A DNA stretch of 61,772 nt, taken from the NCBI RefSeq assembly GCF_008905045.1, contig NZ_VWMY01000061.1:9129-70900 (forward strand). Direction: 5' to 3'. Positions within the stretch are counted from its first letter, which is position 1. Every line of letters begins with the position of its first letter. Positions 41,960-51,276 of this stretch are shown here, piece by piece. This DNA comes from Streptomyces albicerus. GTDB taxonomy: Bacteria; Actinomycetota; Actinomycetes; Streptomycetales; Streptomycetaceae. Under the pieces are notes generated by a model. The model saw only the letters and a list, made by a program, of their open reading frames with translations, did no database searches and was not told the DNA's origin. The position numbers and the translations under genes were made by a program.

Positions 41960-43450
41960 TCAGGCGCCGAAGAGCTGTGTCCAGTATGTGCCCGCCGCGC
42001 CGCCGCCCGCGAAGCCGACGCCTATATGGGTGAAGGCCGGTTTGAGGATGTTGGCTCGGTGGCCGGGGCTGTCCATCCAGCCGCGTACGACCTCGGCGGC
42101 GGAACGCTGGCCGCAGGCGATGTTCTCGCCGATGGTGCGGCGGGTGCTGCCCGCGGCGGCTGCCCGGTGCCAGGGCTCGCTCCCGTCGGGGGAGGTGTGG
42201 GAGTAGAACGCGCGGGCGACCATGTCCGCGCTGTGGGCCTGCGCAGCACTGGTGAGCAGTTGGTCTCCGGCCAGCGGCGGCAGACCCGCCGCAGCCCGCT
42301 CGGCGTTCGTGAGCGCGACGACCTCGGCAGCGGTCTGCGCCAGCCCCGCGGGGGTGAGCGGCCGGGCCCATACCGCTGTCCAGTAGAGAGTCCCGGAACG
42401 GCCGTCGGGCACGTACGCCACACCGGCCTCGGTGAACGCCGGGTCGTGGATCGTACGCCGGGACTGCTCGCCCGACAGGCAGTACTCCACGAACTCCGCC
42501 GCGTCGCGCGGGCCGGAGACGAGGTGCTCGCCGACCGTGAGATACGCGTATCCGCCCGCTATGACGCGCTGGTACACCGACAGGCCGTCCGTGCCCTCGG
42601 AACCCAGGCGGCCCTGCGCGGCCATGCCCGCCGCGTGCGTCCGCGCGGCGGCGGTGAGCCGGGCGTCCAGCGACACGGGCGGGGAACCGGCGGCGGCGCG
42701 GGCGGAGTTCACCAGGCCGAGGAAGCCGTCGGGGGCGTCGGCGGCGGAGGCGGTACGAGGGATTCCGGCGGATGAGATACGAGCGCTCGGTGCCGGTGCC
42801 GGTGCCGGTGCCGGCGCGGGGCGGGGGCTACCCGTCGGTGTGCGACCGGCACCGCGGAGCCGGTCGAGCCCGGCACGCGCGGCGCTCAGGGCCGTCGCGA
42901 CACCGGCACCCCTGGAGCCTCCGGCCGGGGAGCCGCCCGGAACCGCGGCCCCGCCCGCCCCCGCGTCGGCGTCCTCGCTCACCTCGACGCCGAAGTCCCG
43001 CGCTATCCCCGCCAGCCCGTCCGCGTACCCCTGGCCCAGCGCGCGCAGCTTCCACGTGGTTCCACGGCGGTAGATCTCGGCGAGCAGCAGCACGGTCTCC
43101 TGCCGGGGGCGCGGCGGGGTGAACCGGGCGAGGACACGGCCGCCCGGGCCGGTCACGTGCAGGGTCGGCGCGGGCAGCCCGCCCAGCGGAGTGCCGGGCT
43201 CGGCGGGGCTGACGACGACGGTGACGCGGCTCGCCCCGGCGCGCAGCCCGAGCGGATCGACGGTGAGCGTCTCGCCGTGCAGCCGCGCACCGGGCGCGAC
43301 CGGCTGGTTGTAGAACACGAAGTCGCCGTCACCGCGCACCTTGCCGCTGTCGTCGGTGATGAGCGCCGACACGTCGAACGGGCCGGGCACCTGGAGGGTC
43401 AGGGTGCCGCCGGGCAGGGGCAGATTGCCCCCGGGAACCAACTCGCTCAT
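41960..43450 (-). CDS. TerD-CAP-CAP fusion protein
   Basis: 496 residues. Residues 1-155 are a TerD stress-protein domain (LVPGGNLPLPGGTLTLQVPG ... DDSGKVRGDGDFVFYNQP ... ALGQGYADGLAGIARDFGVEV). A Pro/Ala/Gly linker follows. Two SCP/CAP domains come next: a degenerate one at 240-365 (FLGLVNSARAAAGSPPVSLDARL) and an intact one at 375-496 (SADMVARAFYSHTSPDGSEP, TIGENIACGQ, GWMDSPGHRANILKPAF). CAP domains are usually secreted, yet there is no signal peptide. TerD proteins are cytoplasmic and Ca2+-binding. The role of the fusion is unknown. Confidence 0.88.
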   Translation of the reverse strand: MSELVPGGNLPLPGGTLTLQVPGPFDVSALITDDSGKVRGDGDFVFYNQPVAPGARLHGETLTVDPLGLRAGASRVTVVVSPAEPGTPLGGLPAPTLHVTGPGGRVLARFTPPRPRQETVLLLAEIYRRGTTWKLRALGQGYADGLAGIARDFGVEVSEDADAGAGGAAVPGGSPAGGSRGAGVATALSAARAGLDRLRGAGRTPTGSPRPAPAPAPAPAPSARISSAGIPRTASAADAPDGFLGLVNSARAAAGSPPVSLDARLTAAARTHAAGMAAQGRLGSEGTDGLSVYQRVIAGGYAYLTVGEHLVSGPRDAAEFVEYCLSGEQSRRTIHDPAFTEAGVAYVPDGRSGTLYWTAVWARPLTPAGLAQTAAEVVALTNAERAAAGLPPLAGDQLLTSAAQAHSADMVARAFYSHTSPDGSEPWHRAAAAGSTRRTIGENIACGQRSAAEVVRGWMDSPGHRANILKPAFTHIGVGFAGGGAAGTYWTQLFGA

Positions 43451-43731
43451 CGTGCCGCCTGTCGGGGTGCCGGGTCACAGTGCGCGCCCCGAGGGGCGTT
43501 GCCCGGACAACGTCCCACCGGGGCGCGCGGGTTCCTGACACTCCACGCGGTCAGCGGCGGGCGATCCCTGGAGCGATGTCCTCATGCGGTCCTCGTGCCC
43601 CCTCCGCGGGCACCGCACCGCGTGCCACCGCGCCCGTCGCCGGTGTCGGACCCCCGCGGCCGTCGCCTGAACGCACCACCACACGGGGGCGCCGTCCGCG
43701 GGAGCACAGGCCGGGTGCCAGACTGACCCCC

Positions 43732-44715
43732 ATGGACGAGCGCGTATTCGGCAGGTCAGGACAGCAGGCATCGGTCGTGGGACTCGGCACATGGCAACTC
43801 GGTGCCGACTGGGGCGACGTGGACGACAAGGAAGCCCTGGCGGTCCTGGAGGCCGCCGCCGAGTCGGGAGTGACGTTCTTCGACACGGCCGACGTGTACG
43901 GGGACGGGCGCAGCGAGGAGACCATCGCCACGTTCCTGCGGGGACGGCCCGACCTCCATGTGCTGGTCGCGACCAAGATGGGCCGCCGCGTCGACCAGGT
44001 CCCGGAGAACTACGTACTCGACAACTTCCGTGCCTGGAACGACCGTTCGCGGCGCAACCTCGGTGTCGACCGCCTCGACCTGGCGCAGCTGCACTGCCCG
44101 CCGACCTCCGTGTACTCGTCGGACGAGGTGTTCGACGCCCTCGACACCCTGGTCGAGGAGGAGCGGATCGCCGCGTACGGCGTGAGTGTCGAGACCTGCG
44201 ACGAGGCCTTGACCGCGATCGCCCGTCCGGGCGTGGCCAGTGTCCAGATCATCTTCAACCCGTTCCGCATGAAGCCCCTCCAGCGGGTCCTGCCCGCGGC
44301 GCAGGAGGCCGGTGTCGGCATCATTGCCCGCGTGCCTCTCGCGTCCGGGCTGCTTTCCGGCAAGTACACGAAGGACACGGTCTTCGCGGAGAACGACCAC
44401 CGGACGTTCAACCGGCACGGCGAGGCCTTCGACCAGGGCGAGACCTTCTCCGGCGTCGACTTCGCCACCGGCGTCGAGGCGGCCGCCGAGTTCTCCGCGC
44501 TCGCCCCGGAAGGCTGCACCCCGGCCCAGTTGGCGCTGGCCTGGATCATCCAGCAGCCGGGCGTGACCTCGGTGATCCCCGGCGCCCGTTCGCCCGAGCA
44601 GGCCCGCGCGAACGCGGCCGCCGGGAAGCTGCCGCCGCTGTCCGAGGAGACCCTCACGGCGATCTCCGACCTGTACGAGCGGCGAATCAAGGAGCAGGTG
44701 GAAGGCCGCTGGTGA
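43732..44715 (+). CDS. Aldo/keto reductase
   Basis: 327 residues with the catalytic tetrad: Asp and Tyr in FFDTADVYGDGRSEE, Lys in VATKMGRR, His in LAQLHCPPT. NADPH-binding C-terminal loop is VIPGARSPEQARANAAA. The start chosen is ATG 43732, where the family sequence begins (MDERVFGRSGQQASVVGLG), although the frame is open earlier and there is no strong ribosome binding site. Substrate unknown. It converges on the broken MFS gene over a terminator. Confidence 0.9.
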   Translation: MDERVFGRSGQQASVVGLGTWQLGADWGDVDDKEALAVLEAAAESGVTFFDTADVYGDGRSEETIATFLRGRPDLHVLVATKMGRRVDQVPENYVLDNFRAWNDRSRRNLGVDRLDLAQLHCPPTSVYSSDEVFDALDTLVEEERIAAYGVSVETCDEALTAIARPGVASVQIIFNPFRMKPLQRVLPAAQEAGVGIIARVPLASGLLSGKYTKDTVFAENDHRTFNRHGEAFDQGETFSGVDFATGVEAAAEFSALAPEGCTPAQLALAWIIQQPGVTSVIPGARSPEQARANAAAGKLPPLSEETLTAISDLYERRIKEQVEGRW

Positions 44716-44751
44716 CGGTGATCCGCGAGTAGTGCGGGCCGCCTGAGCGCC

Positions 44752-44811
44752 CAGTTCCCCGCACCCCTGAGGGGCACGTCCGACGGGCCCCGTAAGGGGC
44801 GCGGGGAACTG
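44752..44811. terminator. Long hairpin of the dispersed GC-rich family
   Basis: CAGTTCCCCGCACCCCT (44752-44768) pairs with AGGGGCGCGGGGAACTG (44795-44811). Shorter complementary runs lie inside the loop. It is placed between convergent genes and related in sequence to 5871 and 22643. Confidence 0.75.
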
Positions 44812-44850
44812 CGCGACAAGCCACGAACGGCCCGCAGCCTCCCCGCGACC

Positions 44851-46241
44851 TCAGCGACTACCGTTCGCCCCCGGCAGGGGCCCGGCAGGGAACCCGTGCG
44901 TGCGGGCCCCGACCACCACGACCAGCACCGGAACCAGCAGCACCAGCACACTCCACGGGAACGAGCCGGTGCCGAGGAGGCCCAGGAGGACGCCCCCGGC
45001 CACTCCGCCGCCGGCCATCGCCGCGTTCCACAAGGTGACGAGCATGGCCTGTGCGGCGTCCGCCGAGTCCCCGCCCGCGTCGGCAACGGCCGTCTGCAGC
45101 AGGGTCGGGGCACCTCCCCAGCCGAGCCCCCACAGCGCCACGGCGACGTGGACGAGCGCGGGGCTGTCGGCCAGTACGGCCAGGAGAGCGGCCGCCACGG
45201 CGACCAGGAGCGTGCTCGCGAGCGTCAGGGCACGCAGGCGGCGGTCGATGTGAGCGCCCACGAACCAGATGCTCACCAGCGACGCGGCGCCGAACACCAG
45301 CAGCACGAGATCCGTCGAGCCGCCCATGCCGAGCCGGTCCAGGAACGTGGCGATGTACGTGTAGAGGATCGTGTGGGCCAGCACGAAGACCAGGGTGACG
45401 AACAGGACCGGGGCGACGCCCGGGACCGTCAGGGCCCGCAGCATCGGCACCCGGCCCTCCCGACGCCGGCCCGGCTGGTCCGGAACGATCCAGGCGATCC
45501 AGGCGATCAGGGCGACGGCGAGCACGGTCACGAGGCTGAACGTCACCCGCCAGCCGAGCGTCTCGCCCAGAAAGGTCCCCGCGGGCACGCCAAGGGACAG
45601 CGCGACCGGAATGCCGGTCATCACGATCGCGATGGCCTTGCCCTGCAGGCGAACGGGTGCCAGGCGGCGGGCGTATCCGGCGAGCAGCGCCCAGGCCAGA
45701 CCCGCGGCCACCCCGGCGACGAACCGGGCCGCCATGGTCAGGGCGTAGCTCGCGGAGACCGCGGTCACCGTGTTGGCGGCGGCGAAGCCTGCCATCGCGG
45801 TCAGCAGCAGCCGCTTGCGCCGCCATCCCGCGGTGGCCGCGGACAGGGGGATCGCGGTGAGCGCGGTCCCGACCGCGTAGATGGTCACCGACTGCCCATC
45901 GCGGACTCGCCGACCCCTAGGGTCCTTCTGACGGATCTCCGCGGCGTCGCGACGCCCAGCACGCACTCTCGCCGCACCGCGCGAAAGCCCAAGTAACACC
46001 GCTACGAGGGCTTCCGCGCGGCACGCCGAGAGCACGCACCGGACGCCGCTCCTTCTCCCACGGAGATCCGTCAGAAGGACCCTAGGCCGGCGCTCATCGC
46101 GGGCAGCACGCCGGCGGGCAGCGTCTCGGTGAGGCTGGTGATGAAGACGGCGGTGGCCAGTGCCAGGAGTGCGGCGAGAGGGAGCTCGCGGCTGTCAACT
46201 CCCGTAGGAGAATCGGGTGGTTCTGTGGTGTGGGTGCTCAT
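44851..46241 (-). pseudogene. MFS efflux transporter, disrupted by MITE and frameshift
   Basis: The true start is ATG 46239-46241 (MSTHTTEPPDSPTG ... VFITSLTETLPAGVLPAMSAG). After 48 codons the reading runs into a MITE and stops at an in-frame TGA (46071-46073). Removing the MITE and one CTAG restores L-G-V-G-E-S-A-M-G. A second lesion, a missing base in the CCC run at 45895-45897, then shifts the frame before QSVTIYAVGTALTAIPLSAA. Helices 2-12 remain open to 44851. The sequence is of the arabinose/drug-efflux MFS type. It is divergent from a MerR gene that probably regulated it. Confidence 0.88.
45921..46081. mobile_element. 161-bp MITE with CTAG target duplication
   Basis: Perfect 21-base terminal inverted repeats at 45921-45941 and 46061-46081 (outer bases GGTCCTTCTGACGG...). 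They are flanked by the four-base duplication CTAG at 45917-45920 and 46082-46085. No open frame of its own. The internal 119 bases have no recognisable coding. Mobilised presumably in trans by an IS5-type transposase that prefers CTAG. Confidence 0.9.
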
Positions 46242-46256
46242 GCCGCGTATGCTCGA

Positions 46257-46278
46257 ACCCTCACATTGATGTGAAGGT
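46257..46278. promoter_or_regulatory. MerR-type operator dyad
   Basis: Arms ACCCTCACAT and ATGTGAAGGT surround TG; nine of ten positions are complementary. It lies between the divergent merR and mfs starts. A -35-like TTGACC for the mfs direction (46281-46276) overlaps its edge, the geometry expected of MerR-controlled promoters, which have 19-20-base spacers. Confidence 0.7.
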
Positions 46279-46305
46279 CAAACGGCGAAATGCGAGGTGG
46301 GTCGC

Positions 46306-46683
46306 ATGCGGATCGGAGAGCTGTCGGAGCGCACCGGCACACCCCCGCGACTGCTGCGCTACTACGAGGAACAGGGCCTGATCACCCCCGAGCGCTGTGC
46401 GAACGGCTACCGCTCCTACGACGAACGTCTCGTGGACCGCGTCCAGCAGATCCGAGGGCTGCTCGACGCGGGGCTGCCGACCCGGATCATCAAGCAGATC
46501 CTGCCCTGCCTCGACAAGTCCAGCACCATCCACTTCCCGGACCCGACCCCGGAGATGCTGGCCACGCTGGAGCTCGAACTCGACCGTATGACCCGGCGCA
46601 TCGACTGCCTCGCCCGCAACCGTGACGCGATCGCCGCGTACCTCGACGTGGTACGCGGCGATCGTCGGCCTGCCCGGAACTGA
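46306..46683 (+). CDS. MerR-family transcriptional regulator
   Basis: 125 residues. Winged helix MRIGELSERTGTPPRLLRYYEEQGLITPERCANGYRSYDE, then a dimerisation coiled coil (PEMLATLELELDRMTRRIDCLARNRDAIAAYLDVV). The helix-bend segment has one Cys (LPCLDKSS) but no metal-binding Cys pair, so it is more like a drug- or aldehyde-responsive member. ATG 46306 is preferred over GTG 46297 because GAGG spacing fits. It probably activated the adjacent efflux gene, which is now inactive. Confidence 0.9.
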   Translation: MRIGELSERTGTPPRLLRYYEEQGLITPERCANGYRSYDERLVDRVQQIRGLLDAGLPTRIIKQILPCLDKSSTIHFPDPTPEMLATLELELDRMTRRIDCLARNRDAIAAYLDVVRGDRRPARN

Positions 46684-46709
46684 CCGGGCCCGTCGAGGAG
46701 TTGGCCAGG

Positions 46710-47456
46710 TCAGGCCGCGCGCTCCCGGGCCCGCTGGGCCGCCTCACGCACGGAACCGCGGTGCACGGGCCCGTGGCCGGGCAGCAGGACGTCGCCGGAG
46801 AGTGCCTCGAAGACGTCCAGCGAGGCCAGCGCGCCGCCTCGGTCGTGGTCGAACATGACGGGCAGCAGCTGCGGGCCCGTCACCCGCGAGGTGGGGTGTC
46901 CGCTGACCAGCCCGTCGCCCGAAATCACGGCGCCCACATCCGGCAGGTGGAAGGCGCAGTGCCCCGCCGTGTGGCCGGGGGTGTGTACGGGAACGGGGCG
47001 GCCGGGCAGGTCGAGAGGGCCCTCGCCGGGAAACGGCTGCGGCTTGGTGACCGGGACGTGGGCGGTGCCGCCGGACCGCAGCGTGTGCACGGCCCACGGC
47101 ACCACGCCCGGCCGCCAGGCGTTCCGCAGAACCTTCCCGACGGTCACCTGGTGCAGGAAGTCCCGGCGCGCGTGCGGGACTTCGGCCTCATGGGCGAAGA
47201 CCGGCGTGCCGTACGTACGGCTGAGGTACTCGGCCGAGCCGATGTGGTCGTTGTGGGCGTGCGTGATGAGCACGGCCGTGACCGCCCCGGGCGAGCTGCC
47301 CACGGCCGACAGGGAAGCGAGGACCTGCTCGCGGTCTCCGGGATAGCCGGTGTCCACGAGCGTGACGGCGTTGCCCTCGGTGAGGATCACCCAGTTGGTG
47401 TTGCTGCCGTGCACCACATGGATGCCGTCGGCGACCTGTTGGATATCTGCCTGCAT
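46710..47456 (-). CDS. MBL-fold metallohydrolase
   Basis: 248 residues with metallo-beta-lactamase motifs THAHNDHIGS (H-x-H-x-DH), HTPGHTAGHCAF, SGDGL and LLPGHGPV, enough to bind two metals. Sequences such as NTNWVILTEGNAVTLVDTGYPGD are typical of glyoxalase-II-like or quorum-quenching-type hydrolases; the substrate cannot be decided. Monocistronic; converges on merR. Confidence 0.9.
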   Translation of the reverse strand: MQADIQQVADGIHVVHGSNTNWVILTEGNAVTLVDTGYPGDREQVLASLSAVGSSPGAVTAVLITHAHNDHIGSAEYLSRTYGTPVFAHEAEVPHARRDFLHQVTVGKVLRNAWRPGVVPWAVHTLRSGGTAHVPVTKPQPFPGEGPLDLPGRPVPVHTPGHTAGHCAFHLPDVGAVISGDGLVSGHPTSRVTGPQLLPVMFDHDRGGALASLDVFEALSGDVLLPGHGPVHRGSVREAAQRARERAA

Positions 47457-47525
47457 GATCGTCCCGAACTGGAGGTCCCTACATTCCCTGCCTGACAGAC
47501 ACAGCCAAGCAGACCCGCGGCCGCC

Positions 47526-47801
47526 TCAGCGCAGCGGGTCGGCCGAAGCGCGCATCGACCTCAGGGCCAGCAGCAGTACGGCGATGTCGTCGAAGTAGGC
47601 CGGGTCCGGCAGCAGATCGGCCGGCAGGACGACATAGGCGACGGCTCCCCAGAACACCCAGCGCGGACCGGTGGGCAGCCCGGCCCGGCGGAGGTCGCGC
47701 CGGGTACGGACCAGTCGGACCAGGAGTACGACCGCCACCGTGAGGGCCGCTGCCAGCACGGCCGCGACGACGAGAACCAGAATCCACGCGTTGGTGTCCA
47801 T
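47526..47801 (-). CDS. YkvA/DUF1232 small membrane protein
   Basis: 91 residues. N-terminal transmembrane helix (AWILVLVVAAVLAAALTVAVVLLV), a basic stretch RLVRTRRDLRRAG, then the DUF1232 motif VAYVVLPADLLPDPAYFDDIAVLLLAL. The family is widespread and of unknown function. Stands alone upstream of the MBL gene. Confidence 0.85.
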   Translation of the reverse strand: MDTNAWILVLVVAAVLAAALTVAVVLLVRLVRTRRDLRRAGLPTGPRWVFWGAVAYVVLPADLLPDPAYFDDIAVLLLALRSMRASADPLR

Positions 47802-48027
47802 GAGTCCTTCCCCGGCTCGCCCAGTGCTCCTGTTCGCATGCCCAGGTTCGCCCCGCCCTCACCGTCCGGCAGGTCCGACACGCGGCGCGGTACGCCGGAA
47901 TGCCGCCCGCCGCACAGAACGCGGACCCGGTACGCGAAGGGAGGGTGACGCCTCGTCAACGGTGGGCCCGTTTGGCGAGAATGGCGCTGTTGCTCACGCG
48001 CCGGAAGATACGCGAGCGTGCTGAGTC

Positions 48028-51000
48028 ATGGACCGTGACCGGAGCAACGCCGCCCTCTCCCTCCCTCTCTCCCGTCGTCAACTCCTCGCGGCCGCGGGCG
48101 CCGCCGGCGCCGTCACCGCCATGGGTGTCGTCCCCGCCGCCGCGCTGCCGCGCACCGGACTCTCGCTGTCCTTCACCGCGGCCACCAACGGCTCGGCGAC
48201 CCTCGCTCCCGGCAGGGACCGGCTGATCGCCGAGATCCAGAGCGTGCTGTGGTCGCTCCCGCGCACCGGTGGCCAGGCCGTCCCCCTCACCCCGGCGGGC
48301 CTGGAACCGAACCGGCCCGTGTACGCCCCGGACGGCAAACTCATCGCTTTCTGCGCGTACCAGGGCGGCGGCTTCCACGTCTGGACGATGCGGCCCGACG
48401 GCTCGGACGTACGGCAGCGCACCGACGGGCCCTGGGACGACCGCGGCCCGGCCTGGTCGCCCGACGGCGGCCGTATCGCCTTCGCCTCCGAGCGCGGCGG
48501 CGATCCGGTGACCGGCAGCCCGTACCGCATCCATGTACTGGACCTGCGCACAGGCGGCCTGACCCGCGTGACGGGTCTGCCTGGCCAGGAGGGCCCGTTG
48601 CAGGACGGGGCGTGGGAGGACTTCGACCCCACCTGGTCGCCGGACGGGAAGCGGATCCTGTTCGTCCGGGCGAAGGGCGTCACCACGGCCACCGGCCCCG
48701 GCCTCGAGGCCCGGACCGTCGCCGCCGTCCCCGCCGAGGGCACGGGGCCCGTCGTCGTGGAACACACCGAGACCGCGGCCGCGCAGGTCATGACCCCCGC
48801 GCTCGCGGCGGACGGGCGACGCCTGGCGTATCTGCGGACCACCGCGGCACCCAACGGCTCCTGCACGCTCGTCGTCGACGGCGAACCCGTCGCGGTCGCC
48901 GGGGACATCGCGCCCGTGCCGCCCCGCTGGACGCCGAAGGGCGAGCTGCTGCTCACCGTGGACGGCCACTTCACCCTCGTACGACCGGAGAAACCGACCG
49001 AGGCGGACGCGATCCCCTTCGGGGGTGAGCTGCCCGTGGACCGGCCGCGCTACAAGGTCAAGGAGTACGACCTGGGGGAGGCGGGGCGGGCGCGGCCGGT
49101 GCGGGGGATTCATCTGCCCGCGCTGTCGCCCGACGGGCGGCGGATCGCCTACGCGGCGCTCAACTCGCTGTGGCTGGGGGACAGTTCGGGCGGCAGGACA
49201 CCGGAGCGGCTGCGTCGGTCGGCGGCCACCGGCTATCTGCTCGGGCCTTCGTGGGCGCGCGACGGACAGTCGCTGCTTTATGCGGACGACCGTGACGGAC
49301 TGCTCGGCGTGTACCGGCGAGATCTGGCCACCGGCGAGGAGACCGCGCTGGCGACCGGCGGGCGGGTACATCCGGCGCTCTCGCCCGACGGGACACGGCT
49401 CGCCTGTCTCGACATGACCGGCCGGCTCGTCGTCCGTGACCTCGCGGCCGGTACGGAACGGGTGCTCGCGAACCCGCTCGGCGCGGGCGGTCTGCCCGGC
49501 CGGCCGAGCTGGTCGCCCGACGGCCGCCACCTCGCGCTCTGCGACCGCAACCGCCTCAACCTCCGCTTCCGGGAGGGCTACAACCTCATCCGGGTCGTCG
49601 ACACCACCACCGGCACGGACCGGCTGCATGCCGTCGCGCCCCATGTCTCGCTCGCCGACCGGTACGACTCGGGACCCGTCTGGTCGCCCGACGGACGCTG
49701 GATGGCGGTGATCGTCGAGTCCGCGCTCTGCCTGCTGCCCGTCGCACCCGACGGCACCCCGCGCGGCGCCCTGCGTATCCTCACCACCGAACCGGCCGAC
49801 CACCCCTCCTGGTCCGGCGACTCCAAGACGCTGCTGTACCTGTCCGGCGCGCGGCTGCGCCTGATCGACGTCGACGGCGGGCCGTCCCGTACCGTCCGCG
49901 TCCCGCTCGACCAGCGCAGACCCGTACCCGCCGACACGGTGGTGCACGCCGGCCGACTCTGGGACGGCACCGGCGAGTCCGTACGGGAGGACGTCGACAT
50001 CGTCGTACGCGGCGGCCGCGTCACCGCCGTCGAACCGCACCGACGGCGCGGGGCACTGCGCCGGATCGACGCCTCCGAGCGGACCGTCGTGCCCGGACTG
50101 TGGGACACGCACACCCACCCGTGGCAGGTCACCTACGGCGGCCGCCAGACCGTCGGCCAGCTCACCTACGGCATCACGACCGCCGTGTCCCTCGGCGGGT
50201 TCGCCTACGAACAGGCCCGGATCCGTGAGGCGGTGACGGCGGGTCAGCTCGCCGGGCCCAGGCTGCTGACCACCGGCGAACTGCTCGACGGCTCCCGAGT
50301 CGCGTACAGCATGGGGCGTGCCCACCGCACCAGGGACGGTCTGCGGCGCTCGCTGGAGCGGGGCGCGGCGTTGGACTGGGACTTCGTCAAGACGTATGTC
50401 CGAGCGCCGAGTTGGGTGATGGAGGAGGCGGCGCGGTTCGGTCACGAGCGGCTCGGGGTGCGCTCGGGCAGCCACCTGCTCTCGCCGGGCGTCCAACTGG
50501 GGCAGGATCTGACGACCCATCTGCAGGCCACCCAGCGCGCCGAGTTCGGGCACGCGGTGACCGCGTCGGGGCGTGCCTACGAGGATCTGCTGGAGATCTA
50601 CACCGCGCGAGGCGTCAACTTCGGCCTCATCTCGACACCGTTCACCTCCGCGCCGCTCCTCGGTGCGGATCCGGGGCTCGCCGACGACCCCCGGGTCACC
50701 GCGGTGATGCCGCCCTGGGACGCCGCACTGGTCCAGCAGGGCGCGGGCGTGCCGCCGACCGAGGCCCAGCTCGCCACACTGCGCACGGAGACCGATATCT
50801 ACCGGCGGATCCTGGCCGCGGGCGGCCTCGTCGCCCTCGGCACGGACCAGCCGCTCGTGCCCGTCGGCCTCTCCCTCCACCTCGGCCTGCGCGCGCTGCA
50901 CCGGGGCGGTCTGTCCCCGGTGGCGGCCCTGCGCACCGTGACCGTGCTGCCCGCCCGGCTCTTCGGCGTCGACGACGACCTCGGCACCGTCGAACCGGGC

Positions 51001-51219
51001 AGGCTCGCCGACCTGACCGTCGTGGACGGCGACCCCTTCACGGACTTCGACACGCTCGTACGGACGGTCTCCGTGCTCCGGGGCGGGGTGCCCCACACGA
51101 CGGACGACCTCGTGGCCGCGTACGAGCCCGCCTCGCGTCACACGGCGGCGGGCGCGGACGACTGGCTGGACGTGGGGCGGCTGATGCGCCGGGACGGGTG
51201 CTGCGACCCGGGCGTCTGA
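48028..51219 (+). CDS. Tat-exported beta-propeller amidohydrolase
   Basis: 1063 residues. Tat signal LSRRQLLAAAGAAGAVTAMG, then TolB/PD40-type propeller repeats to about residue 640 (RPVYAPDGKLIAF, GPAWSPDGGRIAFAS, PTWSPDGKRILFVR, PVWSPDGRWMAVI). The C-terminal amidohydrolase barrel has metal site DTHTHPW, carbamylated-Lys candidate DFVKTYVRAPSW, His in GVRSGSHLLSPG, the final Asp in GTDQPLVPVG, and the usual closing DLTVVDGDPF. It probably hydrolyses a peptide-like or cyclic amide outside the cell. Very large but with the common propeller-amidohydrolase layout. Confidence 0.88.
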   Translation: MDRDRSNAALSLPLSRRQLLAAAGAAGAVTAMGVVPAAALPRTGLSLSFTAATNGSATLAPGRDRLIAEIQSVLWSLPRTGGQAVPLTPAGLEPNRPVYAPDGKLIAFCAYQGGGFHVWTMRPDGSDVRQRTDGPWDDRGPAWSPDGGRIAFASERGGDPVTGSPYRIHVLDLRTGGLTRVTGLPGQEGPLQDGAWEDFDPTWSPDGKRILFVRAKGVTTATGPGLEARTVAAVPAEGTGPVVVEHTETAAAQVMTPALAADGRRLAYLRTTAAPNGSCTLVVDGEPVAVAGDIAPVPPRWTPKGELLLTVDGHFTLVRPEKPTEADAIPFGGELPVDRPRYKVKEYDLGEAGRARPVRGIHLPALSPDGRRIAYAALNSLWLGDSSGGRTPERLRRSAATGYLLGPSWARDGQSLLYADDRDGLLGVYRRDLATGEETALATGGRVHPALSPDGTRLACLDMTGRLVVRDLAAGTERVLANPLGAGGLPGRPSWSPDGRHLALCDRNRLNLRFREGYNLIRVVDTTTGTDRLHAVAPHVSLADRYDSGPVWSPDGRWMAVIVESALCLLPVAPDGTPRGALRILTTEPADHPSWSGDSKTLLYLSGARLRLIDVDGGPSRTVRVPLDQRRPVPADTVVHAGRLWDGTGESVREDVDIVVRGGRVTAVEPHRRRGALRRIDASERTVVPGLWDTHTHPWQVTYGGRQTVGQLTYGITTAVSLGGFAYEQARIREAVTAGQLAGPRLLTTGELLDGSRVAYSMGRAHRTRDGLRRSLERGAALDWDFVKTYVRAPSWVMEEAARFGHERLGVRSGSHLLSPGVQLGQDLTTHLQATQRAEFGHAVTASGRAYEDLLEIYTARGVNFGLISTPFTSAPLLGADPGLADDPRVTAVMPPWDAALVQQGAGVPPTEAQLATLRTETDIYRRILAAGGLVALGTDQPLVPVGLSLHLGLRALHRGGLSPVAALRTVTVLPARLFGVDDDLGTVEPGRLADLTVVDGDPFTDFDTLVRTVSVLRGGVPHTTDDLVAAYEPASRHTAAGADDWLDVGRLMRRDGCCDPGV

Positions 51220-51276
51220 CACGCCGCTCCCGGCGCCCTCGGACCGCGACGGGCCCCGGAACCGGAGCTCGACCGG

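Noticed and set aside
47956..51222. 1088-codon minus-strand frame opposite the propeller-amidohydrolase
   Set aside because: Antisense shadow without motifs; the plus strand has Tat signal, propeller repeats and metal site.
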